Assembly (NCBI RefSeq): GCF_932526225.1
Contig: NC_064044.1
Span: forward strand, 15,191,453 to 15,255,452
DNA: 64,000 nt
DNA from: Nematostella vectensis
Taxonomy: Eukaryota; Cnidaria; Anthozoa; Actiniaria; Edwardsiidae
Reading direction: 5' to 3'
Of the stretch, positions 45,764 through 59,100 are shown piece by piece. The position numbers and the translations under genes are program-made. Position 1 is the first letter of the stretch; the number at the start of each line of letters is the position of its first letter. The notes beneath the pieces were generated by a model. The model ran no database searches. It had not been told where the DNA came from and worked only from the letters and a program-made list of their open reading frames with translations.

Positions 45764-46062
45764 CCTTTATTGAAGGTGTATATAGGGCTTTCTTCCAGCG
45801 GGCCGATGAAACCTCAACCAACAAGAAACAAAATAATCTATATTAGAATCCGCGCTACAGGCCATCGGCTCTAAATTATCAGTCATATCCTCAAAGAAAC
45901 TTCTAATAGACTCATTGCTTTTACAATTTAGAAATATTTTTCGCACTTTCCTTTAAAGATAATCGGAGATTGTTACGTATAAAGCCGGAAGTAATCTCGT
46001 TAATTTAACTAACTTTATTGTTTAGCATTGTTAATGCTATCACTTTTGCTAACTATTCCCAG

Positions 46063-46221
46063 GCGCGCACCCTTCGCCGTCAAAAAGTGGGTCATTTTGT
46101 TATAAAGGAATCTTCAAATATTGTGCTTTTTCCATATGATACGTATGAGTACGCGCCTGTTCCTCATGTTGAAGAGAATACTGCCATTCTCCGAGGTCAC
46201 TTATCTAAACTTACATTGTAA
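46063..46221 (+). CDS. Possible terminal exon of an unidentified gene
   Basis: The frame after ACTATTCCCAG reads ARTLRRQKVGHFVIKESSN and VLFPYDTYEYAPVPHVEENT to a stop at 46221. It is protein-like and has a good acceptor. No upstream exon was identified and the family is not recognised. Confidence 0.3.
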   Translation, partial: ARTLRRQKVGHFVIKESSNIVLFPYDTYEYAPVPHVEENTAILRGHLSKLTL

Positions 46222-46941
46222 GAGTGCTCATTAGAAACACAGTTTACCTTTAACACTTTCCACATCTGGCATATATACATTAGTATATGCAATTGCTCAA
46301 GGAGTAATTTGCTAGTCATCTCATACTTGGAGGCATTGAACCAACGCCTGGTGCCCCAAGGGGGTGCACACAGACCCTTCACCCCCCCCCCCCCCCCCCC
46401 CGCCCCGCCCCTTAGTTTGGCCCTGAACTCTGAGCACGAACCAGTGTCGACTGGGAATTATAAAACAGGCCTTGTGATTATAGACCAGTCATTCTACGAT
46501 TTAAGCTATCAGTAATGGTAACAAAAGCTTTTTTATCCACAGTATTAGTTACGTGGGTGTTTTGCCGTCGATGTTCATTGTGCCAATATGAATGACAATA
46601 CAATGGCTGACAAAAGAGAAAAGTATGAACATCATGTATGTTCAGATTTTGTCAGCTAACTTTTGTTATCCTCAGCAATTTGCATCAAGCATGGAAATAT
46701 TTTCAATATAATTTGTTATGAGCTTCACATAATTCCCTACATAATTGTCTTTCAATATTTAAAACAATTATTATATTTAAAACACTAAAAAAGGTGACCC
46801 CGGATAACCCTCTTTAAAAGAAAGAAGAATAAATAGTTTCTGCTTGGAAATCTATTGAGAAAACTTTTGTTTAAAAATGACGGTTGCACTACTTTTTCCT
46901 GTAGAATGACTGGACTATACATACATGTATATGCAATGGTC

Positions 46942-49900
46942 TTAATTCTCATTAAGGTAGATCCGCTTTCTCAAAGTCACAACAGGTGCTGGGCACTGTT
47001 TGTAGCCCTTCCTGGTGAACGCTTCAGACACTTTGTCATTCACCTTGACCATCATCGTAACCAGGTCGTACCGCTCACAGTAAGTGGACAAGACTTCGCA
47101 AAGAAACGAGATGTACCAGGAGCCATGAACCTGGCTTCGCCAGCTCACATACCCTGCACAAGAAATAACATTACCAGTCAGTAAATCATGACAACAAATA
47201 CTTACTCCCTTAAAATACAATCGAAAACGTAATCACTCTTAACACCGTTGAAAATCTAGAGCAAACTGTGCGCTGAAACCTGTCCCCACAGAATCATATT
47301 CAGTAGTCCAGGAGGACTAAGACCTTAAGTCATTTTTTTAGATGGTTGATAATGCACATAACAAATCAGACATAGGCCATTCAATTATCACATGGTTATA
47401 TTTTTTGTGCAGCAAAAATGACTTGTGGGATGACAACCAGAGTGGGTGTTAAGTATAGTTATACCCTGGCTTAACCATCATTTCGTCAGAAACTAGAAAG
47501 TGGTAGTTTTCTTAGCTAAATTACCATCACAGAAACACTATTAGACTATCATTCGTAACAACAAAGCACTGGCTAATATGTCATGTGCACTCTCACCTTC
47601 AAAGAGTAATGGTTCTTTATACATAAATCAAGAATACAACTCATTTGTTTGCAGGCTACAAAAATAAATGTGTTGGAGGTGGTTAGGAGCATACCTGGAG
47701 GAGTGGCGTATCCAAGTAGAAAGTGGCTCTCATTTGGCTCTGCATTCTGCCGAACAGCATCAGAGACATCCATATCCCTAGTAGCATCTGCTTGGATCCC
47801 TCTGTCAAAGTCCTGCCCCCTGCAGGCCTGGATAAAGAAGAGCTTTGGCTTGTGTGCTAGCGTGGGGCAGGCATTGCCTTTAAACTGACTTGAAATTTCA
47901 TTTATTTCTATGAGGTTGCTGTCTGAGCCATATATACTCCCAAGCATACCATGACTCAATATACAGCAGACAAACAAATCATAAGCGCTGTGATCTATAG
48001 AAGAGAACTCTCTCGCAATAGTATACATTTCACTTGCAGTTTTATCCTGTCTAATCTCAACCACGAAATGCAAATTTTCAAATGTTCTTTTAAGGTTTTC
48101 CACATCTTGTTCATTGCCGTCTCTTTTACGGAGCTCAGGTTTGTCAAAGTGTTGATTACTGATGATAAGGCAGATGCCACGAGGCCTACTGGTCATCGGA
48201 TATGCTGGCATCTCATCTAGCTCATCTAAAGGCATGACGGCTTCTTCACATTGAACTGGGAATCTAGGGTCACTTGAGGAGCTAGGCAAACCACTTGGGT
48301 TTGAGTAGGCCTTCTTTTTGAAGTCTTCAGGCCTCAATAATGGCAGTCTTGGGGATATTGGGGTAGGCTGAGGCCTTGCAAGGGGTAGCTCAGAGTGAAT
48401 CGAAGGTTGTCTTGTGCTAGAACCTGAAGGATAAGTAATGGGGGGCACTGAAAAAAAAGTACACAAATTTAGTACTACCGAATGGTGTACAGTCTGAATT
48501 TGGCAGGATTTGATTGATTGAAAACCATTGCCAAACAGCTATTTACTGCTTTTGAAAAAGTAAATTTGGAGTTCATCTTAAATACAAACAGAATATTGAT
48601 CATGGAGTTAAGGAAAGGTAATATGATGGGAATAAACAGATTAGAATAAACAGAGATGGGAATAAACAGATAGTAATAAAAATCAGCAATTTGAAACCTA
48701 AATAAAACGGCCCAACAAAATTGTATAGTTAAACAGGTAAAATGATTACAAATGAAAAAGAAAGCTTTCTCATTATACCTGCTCCTCTAGTTTCTTTATA
48801 TTCCCCGATTTTTTTGGACAGATCCCTTCGGTGGATGTCTGCAAGGGTTTCCTGTAAGGTATCAAGGTTGCAGGGTCCAATCTCCCCCTTCTTTTGCAAG
48901 TACATGAACAACTGGTAGCCTGAAGAGGTCTTTTCACTTATAGAGGCTGAAAAAATAAAACCAGATTAGTTAACTGAATACATGAAAAACAAAGGCAAAT
49001 CATGTATGATGTAGCAAAAAAAAGCTTAATTTCGTAAGACAGTAGCGTGTAGAAGGAGGAGGGGGGGGGCACTGGAAAGGCTGCTCAACACAAGTTAAAT
49101 ATCACTTTATTATTTTAACAAGGAGATTTTACAGAATAAAAGAATATGAATAAATATTTTGGATTGGCCATTGACCTATTGGCTGTACCGCAGCAAACAG
49201 TCCGCTCCGAGATCGATAATCCTGTGTACTCATTGACAAGCCCAATTCCCTTTCGTTTTGAGGATGTGTGCATGATAATCCCATGTGGGAAGTGGGAATA
49301 ATCAATTTTTTCAGCCATTTCTGTGTCAGGACAGATGTGTTCTTAAAAATTTTTGTGATACAAGAATTCGTGTAAACAATAACAACAAAGACTTCAATAG
49401 AAGGTTGGGCTTGCAAGTTGTCATGCAACTTTTATGTGTATCTGAGGTAAATGATGGTTTAATGGATAGTGATACTGGGATCTGTGAGATCTGTATATTT
49501 AGTGGATTCTCAAAGGGTATGCTCCCCTTCCGAAATTTCGGGGCACTAAAAATAAACTGGAAATCGTTGCTTACTTACATACATACATACTTTTCCGCAT
49601 CTACTGTAATTTTTTTTTTTTTGGGGGGGGGGGGGGGGGGGATGAAGTCTTGCCCTTTTCCTTTCTAAGCATTTATAAGTTAATACTCTGGTCAAATCTA
49701 TTAAGAAAAGAATAGACCTATTTCATAAAAATAAATAATCAGTTTTAGCCCAAGATTATTCTCGACTTCCGGTATACAATTCTGGGAAAACCCGCCAGAT
49801 TATGTCTGTGTGTGTCTGTGTTTTACACAAAATGTTTGCATGGTTGGATGTTTACAAACGTTAAACAAAATTAAAAAAGGGAAAAGTACCTGGCAATCCT

Positions 49901-50304
49901 AATAAAAATTTGAGAGAGTCCAAGTCTCTTTTGGTCAACTCGTCGCTTAGATTGCTCAACAACCTACGGAATTTGGTATCCGCAAGTGTTTCTCCCATAG
50001 GAGCACCGCTTTCGGTCTCCATTCGTGTACAGCCACTAGTGCGGACCCTGCTTGCCAAATCCCTTCTTTGAGCTTGATACAAAAGTTCTTCAAGGAAGGA
50101 GGCGTCATCTTTCGATATCATTTCTCTTTGCTGTAACAAGCGAAGAAATTCAATGGCCGAAGTTGCGCGTTCTAATTCTCCAGCTCCGATTTTCCCATGA
50201 CACAAATACTTCAAGCGTTGCAAATCTGTGTCTCTTAATTCATCTGCGATCTTATTTAAAAGGCTACGGAAGGTTATTTCAGTCATTTTTCGAACAGAAT
50301 CCAA
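46942..50304 (-). CDS. CASP8: Initiator caspase with tandem death effector domains (caspase-8-like)
   Basis: Four minus-strand exons with GT-AG borders, all phase 1: 50304-49890, 48946-48779, 48447-47695 and 47153-46942. They sum to 1,548 nt, 515 residues plus stop. DED1 covers about residues 7-85 (ITFRSLLNKIADEL...). DED2 begins near 110 (TKFRRLLSNLSDEL) and is split by intron 1. A Pro/Ser linker follows. The caspase large subunit has the catalytic His in ILSHGMLGS and Cys in FFIQACRGQD. The small subunit is in the last exon (YVSWRSQVHGSWYI). Two DEDs allow recruitment by a FADD-like adaptor, so it probably starts extrinsic apoptosis. The start could also be the Met at codon 7. LDELDEM near the large-subunit start may hold a processing Asp. 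The frame is intact. Confidence 0.9.
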
Positions 50305-51285
50305 GAAAAAGAACTACATTCGACTGCAGCAGACTTCTCGTATGTTTAGAATCTAGACAAGGTTCTTCCCCGAAAATGACGTCACCCGATATTTGTAGTC
50401 GATATTTGTTCGTACGTCATTGAAAATTACCCAGAAGACCCCTTGGGTCCGAGTGTCATACCTTTACCATTGAAGTTTGAAAAATATCATCGCCTGATAC
50501 TCAGGCTAACAAAATACAGTTGAACCTCTAACGAACCTCTATTAAGCGGACGCGGACACATTTCACTGACTTTTTTTTTACGCTACGGAAACTTTCTTAT
50601 AATGATGCCATGGAAAACCCAAACACAGCGAGCGTCGCCGACGAGCACTTCAATATCGCCAGATACGGTACCTATACCCTCTTCCCTCCCTCAGCCTCCC
50701 GTCAACAATCCTGGACTGATGTAGCCTCCGTAGCGTCGGAGGCGGAAGATGAATTATTTACCAGCCATAATTAATTATTCCTGCTTATTTTATTTCGATA
50801 ATTTGTTATTCATGTCATCATTTTTCTCAAAAATTCATAATAGGATTTATTCAAATAATTCATTCTTTGGATAAACTTTATAATTCATTATTCCTTTAGT
50901 TTTGAAACCAATAATTCATTATTCCCAACCATTTTACAGCTTTAATTCATAATTCATCTTGCGCCCCCCGAGTAGAGCGGCTCAAGAGGAATCGAGGACA
51001 AATAGGCCCAATCTCGTTCCCAGAGCCCACTTGCTTTATGCCAGCGGCAAGGTACCTAGGGAGATTCTTATTGGCTCTCGAGCTTGCTTCAGTGAGCATG
51101 CGCAAATAAAACGGAAGTGAATATAACAATGGAAAACCTTTTACGGTGCTTGTGTCACACATTCTGTCTTTGAAAATAAAATAACAGAGAAAACTCACAC
51201 AAGCCAGCTTATACATTTAAAACCAAATTCATTAATAGTTACAGATGTTAGTGTGGGATTATCCTAAAGATTGAATCTTCATCCC
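50305..51285. other. Upstream region of the caspase gene
   Basis: Probable promoter and intergenic sequence. AATTCAT/TTATTCC-rich repeats lie at 50760-50955. No gene seen. Confidence 0.5.
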
Positions 51286-51289
51286 TCAG

Positions 51290-52400
51290 AAGGGGGGAGA
51301 GGGGGTGAATAGGGGTATGTAAATCCGCCGGGGCAAATCAGTGGATCCGCAGATATTTTTAGATCCGCATGGTTTGACAGATAAACAATAGCATCGATTG
51401 AAATTCATTTTAAATCCGGAATTGGACTTCCCTGCTAGCAGAGGCCTCTTTTCTCTGTATTTCGCTGGGCTGGAGTTCGCGAGGAAAAGATACCACTGCC
51501 ATGGGCCGCAAGTTCGTTTGATCAAACCGCCGTCCACGATCGTGGACGAGATCCAGAGCGCATGCCCCGTTTATTAATTACTGGCCACTATTTGAGCCCA
51601 CAATGACTAGCGCATGCATGAAACGTATATCCGCTGCGGGATAACAAGCCCGCATTCGAAACGGCGTCCTCCGTAGAAATATCACGCGACGAATTATAAA
51701 AGAAGCCATTCAATGCCTTATCTTCATTCAGAATTTTCTCTCTTTTGACTAACGAGTCAATCTTGCGTTTACAGGTTTTGCATTCTTCTGGGAATATCTG
51801 ATCTAAGTTTACCAAAAAGTTTTGTAACATTTTCTTCGAATCCAACTGTGCGATATTTACATTGAAGAAACTCGCCTGCCCAGATGTCTTGAAATTAATC
51901 CCACAAACAAGACAAAACTCGTCTTTGCTGCGTTTGTTGTTCAATCTTTTTATTGACGTTTTAGGTGATTGAAATTGAACAGTTGTTTTCTTTTTTCGAA
52001 GAGGAGAACTAACCGGAGTTTGATTCATGATTTTCGACTAAACCCATGCAAAGCATATTAGCATATTGACAGCTTTCGCGCGATGGTACGGGTTTTGGCA
52101 CGTCGGTCGCTTATTAACGCTAACGCATGCGCAACAGAAACAGTTTCGACCCATGGCAGAGGTATCTTTTCCTCGCGAACTCCAGCCCAGCGAAATACAG
52201 AGAAAAGACGCCTCTGCTAGCAGGGAAGAATTGGACCGTCAAAGCAGTCAAAATCCGAAATCCGCGCCCAAATTGTCAACAGACCCGTGATACGCCGTAT
52301 TTCTAAAATCCGCCAATCCGCTGAAATAATCATCAACATCCGTAATCCGTGAGAATCCGCCGATCCGCGAACCTATTCACCCCCCCCCCCCCCCCCCCCC
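51290..52400. mobile_element. Palindromic element carrying an ORF
   Basis: GGTGAATAGG at 51304-51313 and its complement at 52372-52381 mark the ends, beside G- and C-runs. Inner arms 51428-51505 and 52150-52227 are 78-bp inverted copies with two differences. The zones between carry many ATCCGC motifs in both orientations. A minus-strand ORF (52028-51588) fills the centre. No target duplication could be fixed. Confidence 0.75.
51588..52028 (-). CDS. Two-CxxC zinc-binding-like protein inside the palindromic element
   Basis: 146 residues from MNQTPVSSPLRKKK. A basic N terminus precedes CLVCG (about residues 39-43) and, after about 40 residues of mixed helix (FFNVNIAQLDSKKMLQNFLV), CKTCKRK (about 83-89). 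The paired CxxC spacing with a helix between resembles ZAD-like or other short treble-clef zinc domains at the N terminus of DNA-binding proteins. The C-terminal 45 residues look less conserved and may be read-through. It may be a captured exon or a small protein of the element. Not a recognised family. Confidence 0.45.
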   Translation of the reverse strand: MNQTPVSSPLRKKKTTVQFQSPKTSIKRLNNKRSKDEFCLVCGINFKTSGQASFFNVNIAQLDSKKMLQNFLVNLDQIFPEECKTCKRKIDSLVKREKILNEDKALNGFFYNSSRDISTEDAVSNAGLLSRSGYTFHACASHCGLK

Positions 52401-53110
52401 CCAGAAGGATCTAGGTGCTTTGGAACCACAACTCGTAGAGTAGAGATAAGGCTAACTCTGCTATGCTAAGGCCTAAGAATGATCATGATTATGAAAATTT
52501 TGCTAATATTATTGTTACTCGAGTCTGTATTTTGGTATATTTTTAAAAAGCTTTTCCCTGACTAATAACGCACATTTTCGCGCATGAAAAGAACCCCATT
52601 TCGCGCCAAAAATTCAATTTATTTTCCCAGAGTGCCGTTCGCGAGGTAATGTGAGATGTGAAGTGTTCAGACACGTGGACACGTGAAAAGCAAACAGCAG
52701 ACTTCGCCTCAAGACTTATCTCGAAATACACCGATATTATACTCTTCGAGACGAGCCAACTCTGTTAAAAGAAGCAGAACTGAAGCTCTAGATATTTCTG
52801 AGCATAGAAATTGCATTCATTTTCAAGTGAATCCCTTTTGCTGGGTGCGAAACATCCGCAGCGGGAAAGTCGGCCAGCATAGAAACTGAATATCAACATT
52901 CGACTTCTGTTGTGAGGAAAACGGCAGCTTTGTTTAGGAGGAGCCTTAAACCGCCACATACAGCCGCAAACTACAAGCTTAGATACAGAATTATCTCATT
53001 CTTATGGCTACATAAAGAACTTGACCGGCTCTCCTCTTAAAACACGTGCGTTCGGTGTCGGCTTTAGAGCGGACGTTTTAAACAGTGAACTCCCTCTCAA
53101 ATTAAGAGCA
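52401..53110. other. Upstream region and 5' leader of the phosphate transporter
   Basis: A 68-codon frame at 52683-52889 has no recognised domain. The region is otherwise plausible promoter and 5' UTR. Confidence 0.4.
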
Positions 53111-56100
53111 ATGTTGGAACCCCAAGATTCCGAATATCTATGGATTGTGATTCTAGGATTTATCCTAGCCTTTGTGCTAGCATTTGGTATTGGGGCTAAC
53201 GATGTAGCGAACTCCTTTGGGACTTCGGTTGGTTCAAAAGTACTCACGCTGAAGCAAGCATGCATTATCGCAAGCATATTCGAAGTCGCCGGCGCTGTTC
53301 TCATCGGGGCGCGCGTTTCTGGTAAGTTTGCTACGTAATATTATCATATATTTTACTACCCTTAAACTTAACCTCCACACTCTAAACTACTCATGTTGTT
53401 GTTTTTATGCCACGAGGAACTGTTTCCTCAGCTGTTGTCTTGAATGTCGGATATGGTTTGTACATTAAGCATGTATACAAGTTGTATTTCTCCATGCAGC
53501 CTGTCACGTTGGAATTTGTTTACATCGCATTGCAGAAATTTCATGTTAGAATGTACCTTCACAACTACTGTACGATAGTTAAAATGTCTTTCTTAGGGTT
53601 TCTTTCCATGTTAATATTATACAAACGATGGCTCCATGGCAATAAATATTCAACATACATGATGTCTGTTTTCTCGATTTCTACTCACTGCTATGCTTGA
53701 CAAACCCCAATCATCTTTTCAACTCCAAGCGTATCGCTTTATAAATTGTTACTTCGATACTTCCACTATTGGCATCACTACCGCGCTTTTTGCTTAAAAA
53801 ACCTCCGAGATTGCATTGTAATCGCTGTGTGTTTCTGTTATGTAATTGGCTTGTGAAATCAACAAACAACAAATACGAGTGTTCGATTTCGTATTTCTTC
53901 GAAGCGATGATTGGTTCTTTCTCATGCCCTCGGTCTTGTTACCGATTTCTGTTGTTTTTTTTCTGCGTACAAGCTGTTTCTAGAATAGAGATCGTCCTTC
54001 CATTTGATGATCGGCCAAGTTTATTCAATATTGTTGTTAATGAATTTATGCCATTTTATTTACTGTCAATCTTGTGTATGAATGTATGTAATACAAATGC
54101 CCCCTGTGCTTATTTCTTTATTACTCCTTCCTAGTATGGTACTAATATTTTATCAAAATACCTGTAGCAAAAAATTACGAATGATAAAGCCCTAACAAAT
54201 AATTACCTTTAAATTGTGTGGTCCAATTGAATATAAAAATCATGAAAAGTGAGTGATTGAGGTGCAAGATAAACCAGGGGGAGCTTCTTAGTGATAATAT
54301 TAGTTGTAATATTTGGTGTGTTTGGGATTTTGTATTTCTCTTCAGTTGTGACCCTTCAGGTATTAAAATGGCATACGCAATGACATATTGTCACTAGAAT
54401 GGCCTCATTAAAATCCAAACAACCTGTACCCCTGTAATCATGCTTTACCAGGATATATGGCAGACTACCCCTTTTTTCACACTTCTATCACAAAATAGTG
54501 GCGTTTGAGCTTGTAGAATTATACGCTAAATGTTCCCTACTGCTTGGAACTATAGCCAGCCATCAGAATGTCTGGATTGTGATAACAGCAGTGCATTTTG
54601 ACCTCTGATTTAAAAGTAAGCGTTTATTACACTCCAATGAGATCCATCATCTAACCTTATTTTGCTGTGCAATAAGCCCCAATTGTTTGTTAACATGTGT
54701 TTTTTTTATTCCTTTTGTACCCTGGGAAAAGATGTCTTTCTCACATTTGCAATAAACTGTAATCAAAAACAGGTCAGGCGCTTGAGGGCCCAAAACAGTG
54801 CTTGTGTACTATGTTATATTACCCCTCAATTCTATGAGATATCAAAAATTCTCAGGGTGTGTAACCATCAAACAGATGTAATACTGTGTACTTTATAAGT
54901 GGGCAGAATTCTGTTATACTCGTGATTGTGTCTCTTCAACAATCTTTACCCTGATTTGTCTAGCTGTGAAATGGGTAACTAATCTTTACCCTGATTTGTC
55001 TAGCTGTGAAATGGGTAAATAATCTTTACCCTGATTTGTCTAGCTGTGAAATGGGTAAATAATCTTTACCCTGATTTGTCTAGCTGCGAAAAGGGTAACT
55101 AATCTTTACCCTGATTTGTCTAGCTGTGAAATGGGTAACTATGTTTCCAAGGGTGCGATACTTCCTTGTAAGAATGCTTTTGGGTTGCATTAAATTCTAG
55201 GCAGTCAGTAGTGTTTTGGCAAAATGGTTTAATATCATTGTAGAATAACATATAAAAAGTGCCTAAGAACCAAATTATTGGGGTGTTAATCCTTGATAAC
55301 ATTTGAGTTTTTTGTTCTACTCATGTGACACTACAATAGTGTGACATCACTGGCTAGCTGTCAAAATAATGTGACATCACTGGCTAGCTGTCAATATTAT
55401 AATGTGACATCACTCTCTAGTTGTCTATATAATAGTGTTGCGTCACTGGTTAGTTGTCCATATAATAATGTGACATCAATGGCTAGTTGTCAATATAATA
55501 GTGTGACATCACTCGCTAGTTGTCAATTTAATAGTGTGACATCAATGGCTAGTTGTCAATATAATAGTGTGACATCAATGGCTAGTTGTCAATATAACAG
55601 TGTGACATCAATTGCTAGTTGTCAGTATAATAGTGTGACATCACTCGCTAGTTTTCAATATAATAGTGTGACATCACTCGCTAGTTGTCAATATAATAGT
55701 GTGACATCAATGGCTAGTTGTCAATATAACAGTGTGACATCAATTGCTAGTTGTCAGTATAATAGTGTGACATCACTCGCTAGTTTTCAATTTAATAGTG
55801 TGACATCATTTGCTAGTTGTCTATATAATAGTGTTGCATCAATGGCTAGTTGTCTATATAATAGTGTGACATCAATTGCTAGTTGTCCATATGATAGTGT
55901 TGCGTCACTGGCTAGTTGTCAATATAACAGTGTGACATCAATTGCTAGTTGTCTATATAATAGTATGACATCAATGGCTAGTTGTCTATATGATAGTGTT
56001 GCATCAATGGCTAGTTGTCTATATAATAGTGTGACATCACTCGCTAGTTGTCTATATAACAGTGTGACATCACTCGCTAGTTGTCAATATAACAGTGTGA

Positions 56101-59100
56101 CATCAATTGCTAGTTGTCAATATAATAGTGTGACATCATTTGCTAGTTGTCTATATAATAGTGTGACATCATTGGTTAGTTGTTTATATAATAATGTGAC
56201 ATCACTCGCTAGTTGTCAATATAATAGTGTGACATCATTTGCTAGTTGTCAATATAATAGTGTGACATCATTGGTTAGTTGTCTATATAATAGTGTTGCG
56301 TCACTGGCTAGTTGTCTATATAATAGTGTGACATCAGTGGCTAGTTGTCTATTATGATAGTGTTGCATCAATGGCTAGTTGTCAATATAATAGTGTGACA
56401 TCAATGGCTAGTTGTCTATATAATAGTATGACATCATTGGTTAGTTGTCTATATAATAGTGTGACATCATTGGTTAGTTGTCTATATAATAGTTTGACAT
56501 CAATGGCTAGTTGTCTATATAATAGTGTTGCATCAATGGCTAGTTGTCAATATAATAGTGTGACATCATTGGTTAGTTGTCTATATAATAGTGTTGCGTC
56601 ACTGGCTAGTTGTCTATATAATAGTGTGACATCAGTGGCTAGTTGTCTATTATGATAGTGTTGCATCAATGGCTAGTTGTCAATATAATAGTGTGACATC
56701 AATGGCTAGTTGTCTATATAATAGTATGACATCATTGGTTAGTTGTCTATATAATAGTGTGACATCATTGGTTAGTTGTCTATATAATAGTTTGACATCA
56801 ATGGCTAGTTGTCAATATAATAGTGTTGCATCACTGGCTAGTTGTCAATATAATAGTGTGACATCATTGGCTAGTTGTTTATATAACAGTGTGACATCAA
56901 TTGCTAGTTGTCAATATAATAGTGTGACATCATTTGCTAGTTGTCTATATAATAGTGTGACATCATTGGTTAGTTGTTTATATAATAATGTGACATCACT
57001 GGCTAGTTGTCTATATAATAGTGTGACATCAATGGCTAGTTGTCTATATAATAGTGTGACATCACTGGCTAGTTGTCAATATAATAGTGTGACATCACTG
57101 GCTAGTTGTCTATATAATAGTATGACATCAATGGCTAGTTGTCTATATGATAGTGTGACATCACTGGCTAGTTGTCTATATAATAGTATGACATCAATGG
57201 CTAGTTGTCTATATGATAGTGTGACATCACTGGCTAGTTGTCAATATAATAGTGTGACATCACTGGCTAGTTGTCTATATAATAGTGTGACATCAATGGC
57301 TAGTTGTCAATATAATAGTGTTGCATCACTGGCTAGTTGTCAATATAATAGTGTGACATCACTGGCTAGTTGTCTATATAATAGTGTGACATCAATGGCT
57401 AGTTGTCTATATAATAGTGTGACATCAATGGCTAGTTGTCAATATAATAGTGTGACATCACTGGCTAGTTGTCTATATAATAGTGTGACATCAATGGCTA
57501 GTTGTCAATATAATAGTGTTGCATCACTGGCTAGTTGTCAATATAATAGTGTGACATCACTGGTTAGTTGTCTATATAATAGTGTGACATCACTGGCTAG
57601 TTGTCTATATAATAGTGTGACATCAATGGCTAGTTGTCAATATAATAGTGTTGCATCACTGGCTAGTTGTCAATATAATAGTGTGACATCACTGGCTAGT
57701 TGTCAATATAATAGTGTGACATCACTGGCTAGTTGTCTATATAATAGTGTGACATCAATGGCTAGTTGTCAATATAATAGTGTTGCATCACTGGCTAGTT
57801 GTCAATATAATAGTGTGACATCACTGGCTAGTTGTCTATATAATAGTGTGACATCAATGGCTAGTTGTCAATATAATAGTGTTGCATCACTGGCTAGTTG
57901 TCAATATAATAGTGTGACATCACTGGCTAGTTGTCTATATAATAGTGTGACATCAATGGCTAGTTGTTTATATAATAGTGTGACATCACTGGCTAGTTGT
58001 CAATATAATAGTGTGACATCACTCGCTAGTTGTCAATATAATAGTGTGACATCACTGGCTAGTTGTCAATATAATAGTGTGACATCACTGGCTAGTTGTC
58101 TATATAATAGTATGACATCAATGGCTAGTTGTCTATATGATAGTGTGACATCACTGGCTAGTTGTCTATATAATAGTATGACATCAATGGCTAGTTGTCT
58201 ATATGATAGTGTGACATCACTGGCTAGTTGTCAATATAATAGTGTGACATCACTGGCTAGTTGTCTATATAATAGTGTGACATCACTGGCTAGTTGTCAA
58301 TATAATAGTGTGACATCACTGGCTAGTTGTCTATATAATAGTATGACATCAATGGCTAGTTGTCAATATAATAGTGTGACATCATTTGCTAGTTGTCAAT
58401 ATAATAGTGTGACATCAATGGCTAGTTGTCAATATAATAGTGTGACATCAATGGCTAGTTGTCAATATAATAGTGTGACATCAATGGCTAGTTGTCAATA
58501 TAATAGTGTTGCATCACTGGCTAGTTGTCAATATAATAGTGTGACATCACTCGCTAGTTTTCAATTTAATAGTGTGACATCAATGGCTAGTTGTCTATAT
58601 GATAGTGTTGCGTCACTGGCTAGTTGTCTATATAATAGTGTGACATCACTCGCTAGTTTTCAATTTAATAGTGTGACATCATTTGCTAGTTGTCTATATA
58701 ATAGTGTTGCATCAATGGCTAGTTGTCTATATAATAGTGTGACATCAATTGCTAGTTGTCCATATGATAGTGTTGCGTCACTGGCTAGTTGTCTATATGA
58801 TAGTGTTGCATCAATGGCTAGTTGTCTATATAATAGTATGACATCAATGGCTAGTTGTCTATATAATAGTGTGACATCACTGGCTAGTTGTCTATATAAT
58901 AGTGTGACATCAATGGCTAGTTGTCTATATGATAGTGTTGCATCACTGGCTAGTTGTCAATATAATAGTGTGACATCAATGGCTAGTTGTCAATATAATA
59001 GTGTTGCATCAATGGCTAGTTGTCAATATAATAGTGTGACATCAATGGCTAGTTGTCAATATAATAATGTGACATCACTGGTTAGTTGTCAATATAATAG

